From Agrobacterium salinitolerans (GTDB lineage Bacteria; Pseudomonadota; Alphaproteobacteria; Rhizobiales; Rhizobiaceae), in assembly GCF_002008225.1 (NCBI RefSeq), contig NZ_MRDH01000023.1:210731-274730 (forward strand): a stretch of 64,000 bases of DNA, given 5' to 3'. Positions 46,887 through 57,768 of this stretch are shown here, piece by piece. The notes under the pieces are model-generated. The model did not search any database. It was given only the letters and a program-made list of their open reading frames with translations, and was not told the DNA's origin. Position numbers and translations under genes: made by a program. The stretch's first letter is position 1. Every line of letters starts with the position of its first letter.

Positions 46887-47909
46887 TCATACGGCCTCCG
46901 CCACAGCCTTACCGGCCAGCAGTGCATCGAAATAGACGATGGTTTTTTCCAGACCGATCTCGAGCGGCACACGCGGTTGCCATCTCAGCAGCTCGTTTGC
47001 CCGTGAAATATCGGGGCGGCGTTGCTGCGGATCGTCGATCGCAGCGGGCAGATGCACGATGCGCGAACGGGAACCCGTCATACGGATGACGATATCGGCG
47101 AGCTGCCGTACCGGAATTTCGCTCGGGTTGCCGAGATTGATCGGCCCGGTGCAATCTTTCGGCTTGGCCGAGAAGCGCAGGAAACCGTCGATCAGGTCAT
47201 CGACATAGCAGAAGGACCGTGTCTGGCTGCCATCGCCATAAATGGTGATGTCAGCGCCCTTCAGAGCCTGGACGATGAAGTTCGAAACCACACGCCCATC
47301 GTCGGGTCGCATGCGCGGTCCATAGGTGTTGAAGATGCGTCCCACCTTGATATCGACACCGAAACTACGGTGATAATCGAAAAACAGCGTTTCGGCGCTG
47401 CGTTTCCCTTCATCGTAGCAAGCTCGCGGTCCGATTGTATTTACATTACCGAAATAGGTTTCCGGCTGCGGATTGATGTGCGGATCGCCGTAGACTTCCG
47501 AGGTAGAGGACTGCACCACCGTTGCACCGCATCTGCGCGCCACTTCCAGTACATTGACCGCGCCCAGGACATTGGTGAGCAGCGTACCGACCGGATCGCG
47601 CTGATAGTCTGGCGGCGAAGCCGGCGAAGCGAAGTTGAAGATCAACGATACATCAATGTCATAGGGTTTGCGCACATCGTGCTCGACCAGCAGAAACCGC
47701 TTATTGTCCCGCAAATGCGCCACATTCGCGGTGCGTCCGGTCGAAAGATCGTCGAGACAGATCACCTCGTGGCCGCTGCTCAGCAGGCGTTCACAGAGAT
47801 GAGAACCGAGAAAACCGGCGCCGCCGTTAACGAGAACGCGTTGGCCAGGTCTCCATTCGGAGTAGATGGTGACGCCGTTGTCGTGTTCGTTGGGAACGAA
47901 ATTACGCAT
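46887..47909 (-). CDS. uxs: UDP-xylose synthase-like NAD-dependent epimerase/decarboxylase
   Basis: 340-residue extended [38 protein letters not shown], and [22 protein letters not shown], the segment diagnostic of UDP-glucuronate decarboxylases (Tyr-x3-Lys inside). [17 protein letters not shown] follows. Expected to make UDP-xylose from UDP-glucuronate. First gene of the five-gene operon. Confidence 0.83.
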   Translation of the reverse strand: MRNFVPNEHDNGVTIYSEWRPGQRVLVNGGAGFLGSHLCERLLSSGHEVICLDDLSTGRTANVAHLRDNKRFLLVEHDVRKPYDIDVSLIFNFASPASPPDYQRDPVGTLLTNVLGAVNVLEVARRCGATVVQSSTSEVYGDPHINPQPETYFGNVNTIGPRACYDEGKRSAETLFFDYHRSFGVDIKVGRIFNTYGPRMRPDDGRVVSNFIVQALKGADITIYGDGSQTRSFCYVDDLIDGFLRFSAKPKDCTGPINLGNPSEIPVRQLADIVIRMTGSRSRIVHLPAAIDDPQQRRPDISRANELLRWQPRVPLEIGLEKTIVYFDALLAGKAVAEAV

Positions 47910-48301
47910 TACACACTCCTCCCCAAGAGGAATCAGCGCAGCTGATTCACCTAAACTGGATCAAACCCCAGATTGTAAGATGTATTTAATACCACCCTCC
48001 GGTTTTTACTTCTTTTGGAGGTTAATATTTTCGATCGGATAAATTTCAACTTTCATGATAGGCGCAGAAGAAAACAGGTCAACTTCATTTTATCGAAATA
48101 TTACAATTGATTACCCAAAACCACTCGAAATAGCCCTTGATTTAATACTTTTTAACTATGCCTCTATTATGCCTTTCTTATTGAGCATTAGCGCAAGCTT
48201 CGCTCAACCAGTCGGGGCTATGCTGGTTTTGTAAGGCTCGGTCCACCGGGAACAAAACCGCCCGGCGAGATGCGACAGACAGTCGATTTCAGGGGACACA
48301 C
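47910..48301. other. Divergent spacer upstream of the uxs operon
   Basis: 392 bp, AT-rich. Two nested inverted repeats lie at 48181-48231: TTGAGC...GCTCAA, then AACCAG...CTGGTT followed by TTTG. They may be a terminator-like or small-RNA structure ahead of the small exported protein gene. No other element recognised. Confidence 0.4.
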
Positions 48302-48652
48302 ATGACGAATGAAATGCCTTATTCCCATAGCGGCAAAGCAGCCCGCCATTGTCGCTTCGCACTTGTTGCCTCGGCACTTGTAACCTTCACCTTCGCGACG
48401 GCTTCATGCTCCGTGGTCGAAGACGCCGTTCTCATCAAGACCGCGTCGGCCAATACCGCCGCGATCCAAGGCCGGGTCGCTCCGGCGAAGGCGACCTACG
48501 GTTATCAAAAAACCGGCAACGTGGCCGTTACGCTCGTTGCCGACGCCTCGGACACGCCCGCGATATCGCGACAGTCCTACTCGGGTTCATCTCCCTATAT
48601 CTGCTCACCGAGCGGATTCGGGCAGAAATCCCGCTGCTTCCTGAGGCCCTAA
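48302..48652 (+). CDS. Small exported protein, possible lipoprotein
   Basis: 116 residues: hydrophobic signal FALVASALVTFTFATASC with a Cys that could be a lipobox, and a C-terminal YICSPSGFGQKSRCFLRP with two cysteines. I recognise similar short rhizobial hypothetical proteins ending in a CxPSGFGQ-type motif but no function. Stands alone between the uxs operon promoter region and the LuxR gene. Confidence 0.6.
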   Translation: MTNEMPYSHSGKAARHCRFALVASALVTFTFATASCSVVEDAVLIKTASANTAAIQGRVAPAKATYGYQKTGNVAVTLVADASDTPAISRQSYSGSSPYICSPSGFGQKSRCFLRP

Positions 48653-48681
48653 GCCTCCTGGAGAAACACCGGAAGGAACCG

Positions 48682-48711
48682 GCGTCCGGACGGCTCTCTC
48701 CGTCCTGACGC
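48682..48711. terminator. Hairpin between convergent genes
   Basis: GCGTC-C-GGACGG, 6-nt loop, CCGTCC-T-GACGC: 11 bp with a single internal mismatch, ending exactly at the luxR-type stop. Symmetric, so usable by both transcripts. Confidence 0.65.
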
Positions 48712-49485
48712 TCAGTTCTTCCAGCCGCCGGGGAAGGTCGTGTCTTCGTCCTTGTTAAAGAAGCGCGACGCAGCCTCCGTGCGGTTGCGCACGTTCATTT
48801 TCTTATAGATATTGCGAACGTGAACCTTGACGGTGTTCTCGGACAGATGCAGCCGATCAGCAATGATCTTGTTTTGCGTTCCCTTGCAAAGCAGATCGAG
48901 GATTTGCACCTCACGTGTCGTCAGCGCCGCCACGTCGCTCCTGCCTGCGGCAAGCGCATCGGCGCGGTTGGCGATAACGGCGTTGCTTTGAACGCTCTTG
49001 CCGCTGACGGAAGAAGAATAGGGCGTGAGTTTGCCGAGAAGGGCAGCCGGAAAATGTTCTCCGCCCTTCATCAGCAGATCGACGGCCGCCATGAAGACAT
49101 CGAGCCTGAGGTTGAGCGGCAACACGCCGTCAATGACGCGCATTCCCACCAGTCTTTTCAACGACTCCTCGAATTTCTCGATGGTTTCGACAACGAGCGC
49201 GATCGGCGCATCGGGATGTTTTGCCCGAACCTCCGATAGAACGGCGTGAAGACGATCGCCAGACATGCGGTAAGGCAAAACCAGCCGTACATTATTACCG
49301 TAATCGTCTTCGATCTTCCCCGACGACCTCACGCTTACCACCGCGAATGTGGGGAACTTTTTGCCCAGCGCCTCCATGAGGCACTCGGAAAACAGGTCCG
49401 GATCCGCTATGATCAATAAAGTTCCATTTATAGGAGCAACGGCGTTTTTTTGTTTTGCCGCATAATCTGACGTTCCCATGAACAT
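48712..49485 (-). CDS. LuxR/NarL-type regulator with degenerate receiver
   Basis: 257 residues. C-terminal LuxR HTH at ~187-245 (LTTREVQILDLLCKGTQNKIIADRLHLSENTVKVHVRNIYKKM). The N-terminal ~150 residues look like a receiver fold (GTLLIIADPDLFSECLMEAL, PIALVVETIEK), but the usual phospho-Asp strand reads NVRLVLPYRM, with no aspartate, so it probably is not phosphorylated there. Start at 49485 has GGGAGG 5 nt upstream; 49512 and 49479 are alternatives. Likely regulates neighbouring surface genes, but this is inference. Confidence 0.78.
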   Translation of the reverse strand: MFMGTSDYAAKQKNAVAPINGTLLIIADPDLFSECLMEALGKKFPTFAVVSVRSSGKIEDDYGNNVRLVLPYRMSGDRLHAVLSEVRAKHPDAPIALVVETIEKFEESLKRLVGMRVIDGVLPLNLRLDVFMAAVDLLMKGGEHFPAALLGKLTPYSSSVSGKSVQSNAVIANRADALAAGRSDVAALTTREVQILDLLCKGTQNKIIADRLHLSENTVKVHVRNIYKKMNVRNRTEAASRFFNKDEDTTFPGGWKN

Positions 49486-50398
49486 TGACGCCTCCCTCAA
49501 GCGCTTACGCATTACTTTCTTTTGGTTGTGCTGCCTGTTGTCCGTCGGCTATCTTCCCCCCCCCTCATACTTGGGGGCGAATCTCCGCCTTAAGTCCTGT
49601 CAACTATTATTAATCACCCGTTAATTAATACACGCTAATACGAAAAGCTGTGTAAATAAATGGCCCAAACGGGTTATTTTTTACAATTGACATACAAAAC
49701 AGGCTACGACGCAATAGAATCCCCTATTCGGGAACGCCCACAAAAACAGGCGCATCGGAAAAGCTTTCGCTGTGGTTTTGCAATCCGGGAATATATAACT
49801 TTTGGTTGATATCCCTTTACATAGCTTGCCAGCGAACGAAGCGCGGAGCTGTTCCTTTCCGGGATAAAGATCATTTCCCGCCGCAACTAACCCTGGTTTC
49901 AAAGAGCCCTCTTTACCCGCCGAAACCCTCTTAATCTCCGGCCAAACCTACGACGCGGCACACCGGACAACCCTGCGGCATATATATTCGGGGTAACAGT
50001 GCCGATATGTTTAGCCCGAATTGATATCTAGGAAGCGCAATTTTTCTGCGGCACAGTCTGACCGTCGCTGAACGGCGGCCGATGGAAAGACACCTCCGGC
50101 CTTGACGTGTGTTTGAAAACGCCGGTCCCTTTTCAAGAAAACATGCAAGCAAAAAGACGAAGCCACCGCGCTCCCTGCTGGAGCGAGGAACGGATTTGTG
50201 CGCCTTTTTACCGAGTAGCGCGCAAGGGCTGAACGAAAAGAGCCCGTTCACGGGCCAATACCGAACCGCAGATGATGCGTACCGAGTGCATCTGCAAAAC
50301 ATCAATCTTCATGCTACCTGGAGCAAGCGCGATAAAAATCCCGTTTTAGATGAGAGGGATTTCGAAAGCTGCTCCGAGCTTTTTCGGAGGAAATCGAA
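49486..50398. other. Long gene-poor region upstream of the T1SS locus
   Basis: About 910 bp with lower GC than the surroundings and no credible ORF. Contains a run of nine C at 49556-49564 facing GGGGG at 49573-49577 (a possible hairpin in the luxR-type leader), and GGAGG before the ATG at 50399. Could hold long 5' leaders or a small RNA; none can be named. Confidence 0.5.
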
Positions 50399-51367
50399 AT
50401 GGGTTATGATCACAAGGCATCTGGCAGCGACGACGATATCACCAAGATCGGCGCGCTTTCCGAGGGTTTTGCCAACACCTCGACCAATGACGCCAAGGTC
50501 GATGACAGCAATGTCGGCACCGCAAACGGCGAAAACCGCAACAACGACAACAGCGACAACAGCACCAACGTGGATGTTGACGCCAAGATCGATGTCGACG
50601 CCAATAACGGTGACAATCGCGACAACGACTATGACTGGAGCTATGACAGCAAGTCGTATAGCGACAACGACACGACCGTCAAAACAAGCACCGAAACCAG
50701 CACTGATATCAAAACCGACTACGACTGGAGCTATGAAAGCAAGTCGTACAGCGACAACGATACCAATGTGAAGACAATCACGGATACGGACAACAAGACG
50801 TTCTCCTATTCCGACAACGACACCTCCACCAAGACCACCACGACCTCCGACAGCTTCAACTCCGCAGACAGTTTCTACAAGTCTGATGACGACTTCGGCA
50901 ACATCATGGGCGTCAAGGATGTTGGCAACCTCGGCGTCGCCGGCGGAGATCTCACCTTCAATCTGGGTGACGACTTCTCCTTCACCCTCGATGTCGACAA
51001 TATCCTCAACGGCTCGCTCAACGGCGCCGGCAATGACACCGGCTTCAGCATGGTGCAGGCCAACCACCTGGCGGATCAGGATATCGCCTACGACGTCAAG
51101 ATGCAGAACGGCGGCGCTGAAAACCACCTGAGCGCCAATGCCGGTGACGCCTACGGCGCCGAAGGCATGGACGGCAAGGGTTGGGACCTCAAGGCCGGCG
51201 ACGACGCAGCAGGCACCAGCACTGCGGATGCATCGGCAATCCTTGCAAATTCCGGCTTCCATCTGGAACTGGTGCAGGGCGCCAACATGCTCTCCAATGC
51301 AGTTGATGTCACGATCACAGGCGGTAACTCGCATGTATCTGACGTCGGTGAGGATACCAGCGCCTGA
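50399..51367 (+). CDS. Asp/Asn/Ser/Thr-rich repeat protein, candidate type I secretion substrate
   Basis: 322 residues, very acidic, no signal peptide, no cysteine. Residues ~1-75 are low-complexity Asp/Asn; 77-96 and 107-126 are a 20-residue repeat (DYDWSY[DE]SKSYSDNDT) with a 30-residue period and a third partial copy near 135; 165-322 is a more ordered, Gly/Asn-rich domain ending GANMLSNAVDVTITGGN. No RTX nonapeptides. GGAGG precedes the ATG. Sits upstream of the T1SS exporter genes on the same strand, hence the secretion proposal. Function not recognised. Confidence 0.72.
   Translation: MGYDHKASGSDDDITKIGALSEGFANTSTNDAKVDDSNVGTANGENRNNDNSDNSTNVDVDAKIDVDANNGDNRDNDYDWSYDSKSYSDNDTTVKTSTETSTDIKTDYDWSYESKSYSDNDTNVKTITDTDNKTFSYSDNDTSTKTTTTSDSFNSADSFYKSDDDFGNIMGVKDVGNLGVAGGDLTFNLGDDFSFTLDVDNILNGSLNGAGNDTGFSMVQANHLADQDIAYDVKMQNGGAENHLSANAGDAYGAEGMDGKGWDLKAGDDAAGTSTADASAILANSGFHLELVQGANMLSNAVDVTITGGNSHVSDVGEDTSA
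50627..50776 (+). repeat. 90-bp-period tandem repeat inside the acidic protein gene
   Basis: Copies at 50627-50686 and 50717-50776 are closely similar at the DNA level (mostly third-base differences), encoding the DYDWSY repeat. A recent in-frame duplication or a slippage-prone segment. Confidence 0.7.
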
Positions 51368-51387
51368 CGAGCGCCTCTCGAGAAAAT

Positions 51388-51415
51388 AGCTGCACCGGCA
51401 CCTACCGGTGCAGCT
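51388..51415 (+). terminator. Hairpin after the acidic protein gene
   Basis: Perfect 11-bp stem AGCTGCACCGG / CCGGTGCAGCT, 6-nt loop, 20 nt past the stop. Only TT follows, so it may attenuate or stabilise rather than fully terminate transcription into the next gene. Confidence 0.65.
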
Positions 51416-51513
51416 TGCGGTTGAACGACCAGGTTGGGTAAAACGAAGCACCGCCTCTGAGACGTGTGCCGCCCGCCTCCCCGTCAGCCGCAGCGATCAG
51501 GGAGGGACCTCCG

Positions 51514-53532
51514 ATGCATATCGACAAGATTTCGGACATGATTGCGCATTTCATCGGCCTGTTCGACACGGTGATCGAGGAAGCGCGCCTAAGAAGCAAC
51601 TACAGCGAAGGCCCGGCATACTCAAATCCGGACCGTCTGCCGGACGATGAGGCGGCAAAACTGCTCGACAAAAATTACGATGTTGCGCTCAAGGACTACG
51701 ATCCCGGCGTCAACTACCGCGCCGGTTATTATGATTTCGATTATCTGCAGCCGCATTTCGCGCGCATGGTCGAATACGACATGCAGCAGCTCGCAAATGC
51801 TGTCCCTATCGATATTTCCGCCGCCCATTTCCGTTTTCCCGGCCGTCTTTCGTTCGAGGAGGAGCACGAACTGGTGGTTCACACCGGTCCCGGCTCGGTC
51901 ATCGCACATGTGACGCAGGTCAATATTCTTCAGGACGACGACTACCTGAACATGACGGACGGCCCCTATGCGGCCCGCGATACGAGCTTTGTCACCGCGC
52001 GCACCGTCGAGTTCTACAATGAGGCGTCCACGTTCACGCCTTTTGCCGGTTTCCAGCGCACAGACAATTACGATGCCCTGCAGGCGCTGGCCAAATCTGC
52101 GCACGACTATATCGCTCACGCCCGCGAAAACGACGCGACGTCGCTCGGCACAGGCGCGGATCAGGATTTCGTTCTCGCCGGCCACGACATCGACGGGCTT
52201 TATATCAACGGCTCGGTAGCCAGCGAAAAGCCGATGCTCGACGACTACATGCCTGATCGCGGTATCGCCAAGCCGGCAGAAGAGCCGGAAAGGAGCGATG
52301 TTTCGCTGCATGAGGACAGCCCTGCCGGCAACAGCCTCGATGTCGCCGCAGGCGCCAATGTCGTCGCCAACATCGCCACGCTGGTCAATACCGGCGTCAT
52401 GACGTCGGTAACCGCCGTCATGGGCGACTATCACCAGATCGACGCGATCACACAGGCCTATATCTATAGCGACCGGGACGAGATCGACTCCGTTTTCACG
52501 CGGTCGGAAGATCAGGCGGCGACGGCAGCCTTCAATATCGCCAGCTTCGAGCGCAGCGTCTATCCGGGCGCGGAAAACACGGAGAACAGCAGCCAGGAAA
52601 ACGGCGAACCGCCGATATTTCCCACCGCCTGGCGCGTCAGCGTGCTGGAAGGCGACGTTTCCTTCGTGCACTGGATCGAGCAATACCAGTTCGTCAGCGA
52701 CAACGACACGCTGACGATAACGACCTCGGGCGCCACCGTAAGCCTGCTGACAAGCGGGAACGCCGCGCTCAACATTGCGAATTTCCTCGGCATCGGCATG
52801 CAATACGACCTGATCATCGTCGGCGGCAATGTGCTGGACATGAACATCATCAGCCAGATGGCCGTGCTTTACGACAATGACTGGGCGCGCGCCAATCCCG
52901 ATGCACCGGCAGGCGCCACCATCCAGTCCGGCAACAACCTGCTGTGGAACGATGCCGCCATTCACAACGTCGGCAGCAACGACCGTTTCGAAACCATGCC
53001 GGATTATATGAACCAGACGGTGAACGCCATCAACGAGCGCGATCCCAACATGCCGGATGCGCTTGCTCATGACGTCAATTTCGTCGGCTATGAGGGTCTG
53101 AACGTCCTCTACATCACCGGCAATCTTTATGACGTCAGCATCATAAAACAGGTGAGCGTACTGGGCGATTCCGACGATGTGACGCAGGCGGCCGCCAAGC
53201 TCGCCGAAAATAACGAGGACGCCACCATCCATGTCGACACCGGCAGCAATGCCGTCGTCAATCTGGCGCAGATCATCGACTACGACAGCTTCGGCTCCAC
53301 CACCTATGTCGCCGGCGGCGTTTATTCCGATGCCATACTGATACAGGGCGGCATCATCGAAAACGACATGTCGCAACCCCAGCAAGGCCAGCTGGCGAAC
53401 GAGGTCATTGCCTTTCTTCACGACGATCCCGCCACCATCGAAAACGAATCCAATGGCGTCATCAATGCCGGTCACGACCTGTCATGGTCGAACGGGCATT
53501 CGGCCGACGTCATGCAGGCGGTGACGGCGTAG
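51514..53532 (+). CDS. 672-residue repeat protein, candidate type I secretion substrate
   Basis: No signal peptide, no cysteine apparent, acidic. A recurring core [IV]-x-Q-x3-[LYV]-x-D-x-D appears at ~133-143, 312-322, 388-398, 446-456 and 544-554, usually preceded by a V-x-G-x-x-x-D strand and by G-x-N-x3-N-[IL]-A at ~280, 415 and 577. It suggests a repeated beta-structured unit of roughly 80-130 residues. No RTX motif. ATG at 51514 has GGGAGG; longer frames lack it. Followed at 82 nt by the ABC exporter. I do not recognise the family. Confidence 0.72.
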   Translation: MHIDKISDMIAHFIGLFDTVIEEARLRSNYSEGPAYSNPDRLPDDEAAKLLDKNYDVALKDYDPGVNYRAGYYDFDYLQPHFARMVEYDMQQLANAVPIDISAAHFRFPGRLSFEEEHELVVHTGPGSVIAHVTQVNILQDDDYLNMTDGPYAARDTSFVTARTVEFYNEASTFTPFAGFQRTDNYDALQALAKSAHDYIAHARENDATSLGTGADQDFVLAGHDIDGLYINGSVASEKPMLDDYMPDRGIAKPAEEPERSDVSLHEDSPAGNSLDVAAGANVVANIATLVNTGVMTSVTAVMGDYHQIDAITQAYIYSDRDEIDSVFTRSEDQAATAAFNIASFERSVYPGAENTENSSQENGEPPIFPTAWRVSVLEGDVSFVHWIEQYQFVSDNDTLTITTSGATVSLLTSGNAALNIANFLGIGMQYDLIIVGGNVLDMNIISQMAVLYDNDWARANPDAPAGATIQSGNNLLWNDAAIHNVGSNDRFETMPDYMNQTVNAINERDPNMPDALAHDVNFVGYEGLNVLYITGNLYDVSIIKQVSVLGDSDDVTQAAAKLAENNEDATIHVDTGSNAVVNLAQIIDYDSFGSTTYVAGGVYSDAILIQGGIIENDMSQPQQGQLANEVIAFLHDDPATIENESNGVINAGHDLSWSNGHSADVMQAVTA

Positions 53533-53613
53533 ATTCGGTTGGCGGGGCGATAACCGCGTCCCGTCACGGCCGAACCGCAAACACCGTGAGATCACCGAGG
53601 GGACCGATATAAA

Positions 53614-55821
<2,208 letters not shown>

Positions 55822-55829
55822 GGACCGTC

Positions 55830-57188
55830 ATGTTCAAAAAGAAAACCACCATTGCCGAAGTCAAACCCCAGGGCCAGCTGGAGTGGTACAGCGAGGTGCC
55901 GCGCTCGATCCGCCTGCACAGTTCGATCGGCCTTGCCATGCTGCTCGCCTCGTTCGGCGGTTTCGGATTCTGGGCCGGCACCGCACCGCTCTCTTCCGCC
56001 ATCATCGCGCAGGGCAGTTTCGTCGCCACCGGCAACAACAAGGTGGTGCAGCATCTGGAAGGCGGTATCATCAAGGAAATGATGGTCAGCGAAGGCGACA
56101 CGGTCAAGGAAGGCGATGTCCTTCTGACGCTGGACAAGACGACGGCGCTTGCCAACGAGCGCATGCTGCAACTGCGGCGGCTTCGCCTCGAAACCATCGT
56201 GGTGCGCCTACGCGCCGAGGCCCAGGGCGCAAGAAGCTTCAAGGTGCCCGATATCGTCATGAAGGAAGCCGGCGATCCGGATATCACTTCCATCATCCAG
56301 AGCCAGAACATCGTGTTCCACAGCAAGCTCATCAAGCTGGAAGAGCAGCTGAACCTTATCGACAAGAACATCAAGTCGCTGGAGTTCCGCTATGCGGGGT
56401 ATGAAGGCCAAAAACAATCCTTCGACCGGCAATTGGCGCTTTTGACACAGGAGCGCGACTCCAAGGAACGGCTCGCCAAGGACGGCGTCATCCGCAAGAC
56501 CGACATGCTGGCGCTGGAGCGCGCCATCGCCGACGCCATGGGCGATATCGCCCGGCTGAGCGGCGAGATGAACCAGAGCGAGGCGGAAATCGCCAAGTTC
56601 CGGCAGGAAGCGGTCATTGCCGTCAACGCCAACAAGCAGGCGGCACTCGATGCGCTGGAAACCGCCGAATCCGATCTCGACAGCGTACGCGAACAGGTGC
56701 GCGGCGCGGCTGAAGTGCTGGAACGCACCATCATCCGCTCCCCCGTCAACGGCACCGTGGTGCGCGCCTATTATCACACGCCTGGGGGCGTCATCACGAC
56801 AGGCAAGCCGATCATGGAAATCCTGCCCGCCCATGTTCCCCTCATTCTCGAGGCACAGGTGCTCAGAACCTCCATCGACCAGCTGCATGAAGGGCAGACC
56901 GCCGCAATCCGCCTCTCAGCGCTCAACCGCCGCACCACGCCAGTTCTGAACGGCAAGGTCTTTTACGTTTCAGCCGACAGTATCGAGGAAAATGCCGGCC
57001 TTCAGGTCAAGGACGTCTATATCGTGCGCGTCCAGATACCCGACGAAGAGATCGCCAAGGTCCATAATTTCCATCCCGTGCCCGGCATGCCGGCCGACGT
57101 GCTGATCCAGACCTCGGAGCGTACCTTCTTCGAATATCTGACCAAACCGATCTCCGAAAGCATGTCCCGCGCTTTCAAGGAAAGATGA
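55830..57188 (+). CDS. Type I secretion membrane fusion protein (HlyD/PrtE family)
   Basis: 452 residues: cytoplasmic N-terminus, one membrane helix (~28-50), lipoyl half-motif VVQHLEGGIIKEMMVSEGDTVKEGDVLL, long coiled coil (~100-310), second lipoyl half VLERTIIRSPVNGTVVRAYYHTPGGVITTGKPIMEI, and the C-terminal PGMPADVLIQTSERTFFEYLTKPI typical of T1SS adaptors. ATG at 55830 with GAGG upstream, 8 nt after the exporter stop. No TolC-like gene is adjacent; a housekeeping one is presumably used. Confidence 0.92.
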   Translation: MFKKKTTIAEVKPQGQLEWYSEVPRSIRLHSSIGLAMLLASFGGFGFWAGTAPLSSAIIAQGSFVATGNNKVVQHLEGGIIKEMMVSEGDTVKEGDVLLTLDKTTALANERMLQLRRLRLETIVVRLRAEAQGARSFKVPDIVMKEAGDPDITSIIQSQNIVFHSKLIKLEEQLNLIDKNIKSLEFRYAGYEGQKQSFDRQLALLTQERDSKERLAKDGVIRKTDMLALERAIADAMGDIARLSGEMNQSEAEIAKFRQEAVIAVNANKQAALDALETAESDLDSVREQVRGAAEVLERTIIRSPVNGTVVRAYYHTPGGVITTGKPIMEILPAHVPLILEAQVLRTSIDQLHEGQTAAIRLSALNRRTTPVLNGKVFYVSADSIEENAGLQVKDVYIVRVQIPDEEIAKVHNFHPVPGMPADVLIQTSERTFFEYLTKPISESMSRAFKER

Positions 57189-57273
57189 AGAAATAACAGG
57201 GATTTACACTGTCAATCCCGCCCCTGTCGGCATATAATGCCCGTATAATTCTTTTGGGGTGGGGGAAGCGGGC

Positions 57274-57768
57274 ATGGCGGCGATGTCGGATGTATTGCTG
57301 CTGGTCGGCAGGCTGAATTACGTGTGGACCAACACGGAAAGCCTGATGATCTATCTGATCGTCCATCTCCTGAAAGTGGAGAAGGAAGCGGCAATCGTCG
57401 TGTTCCTGACGCTTAACACCACACGGGCGCGCATGGATCTGATCGAGCGCCTGGCGAAGCTTCCTTCCACCGATGCGAAGGACCGCAAGACCATACTCTC
57501 CATCATGGCGCGGCTGAAGAAGGAAGCGAAGACGCGCAACAAATATAATCACTGCATCTATTCCTTCGATGAAAAAGGCGAGATCGCCAGCACGCAACTC
57601 ATGCGGCTGGTGGAGGATGACAGCCAGGTGCGCTACGGGAAGGTGGAGCGCATGGACGAGAAAGAAATCGGGCAGCTGGAGAAATCGATCGCCGACATCG
57701 TCGATGTCAGCAAGGACATGTGGAGTTTCATCCACGCCAGTCCGCATGTCTCGGCGGATTATCTCTAG
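57274..57768 (+). CDS. Small cytoplasmic protein of unknown function
   Basis: 164 residues, mainly helical: a hydrophobic helix LMIYLIVHLLKV, a basic stretch RLKKEAKTRNKYNHCIYSFDEKGE, and an acidic C-terminal half. No signal peptide or known domain seen. ATG at 57274 follows GGGGGAAG. Downstream of the secretion genes by 85 nt; its stop shares the CTAG tetramer with the convergent exoQ. It may belong to the T1SS transcript, but nothing shows a role. Confidence 0.6.
   Translation: MAAMSDVLLLVGRLNYVWTNTESLMIYLIVHLLKVEKEAAIVVFLTLNTTRARMDLIERLAKLPSTDAKDRKTILSIMARLKKEAKTRNKYNHCIYSFDEKGEIASTQLMRLVEDDSQVRYGKVERMDEKEIGQLEKSIADIVDVSKDMWSFIHASPHVSADYL

Noticed and set aside
49681..49902. Small minus-strand ORF of 73 codons in the long spacer
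   Set aside because: No ribosome site, no recognisable composition or domain, and a competing overlapping frame of similar length; treated as noncoding.
50627..50776. CRISPR-like direct repeats
   Set aside because: Only two copies with coding-frame periodicity and third-base differences inside an ORF; no spacers or cas genes.
50309..51451. 380-residue open frame antisense to the acidic repeat protein
   Set aside because: Its Val/Ala-rich translation is what reading the opposite strand of an Asp/Asn-rich gene gives; no ribosome site, and the plus-strand frame has a strong one.
51622..53475. 617-residue open frame antisense to the 672-residue protein
   Set aside because: Shadow frame caused by GC-rich codon bias; composition is not protein-like and it lacks a start context. 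The sense frame has repeated motifs and a good ribosome site.
50399..53532. RTX toxin-type substrates for the T1SS
   Set aside because: I looked for GGxGxDxxx nonapeptides in both candidate substrates and found none, so they should not be called RTX proteins.
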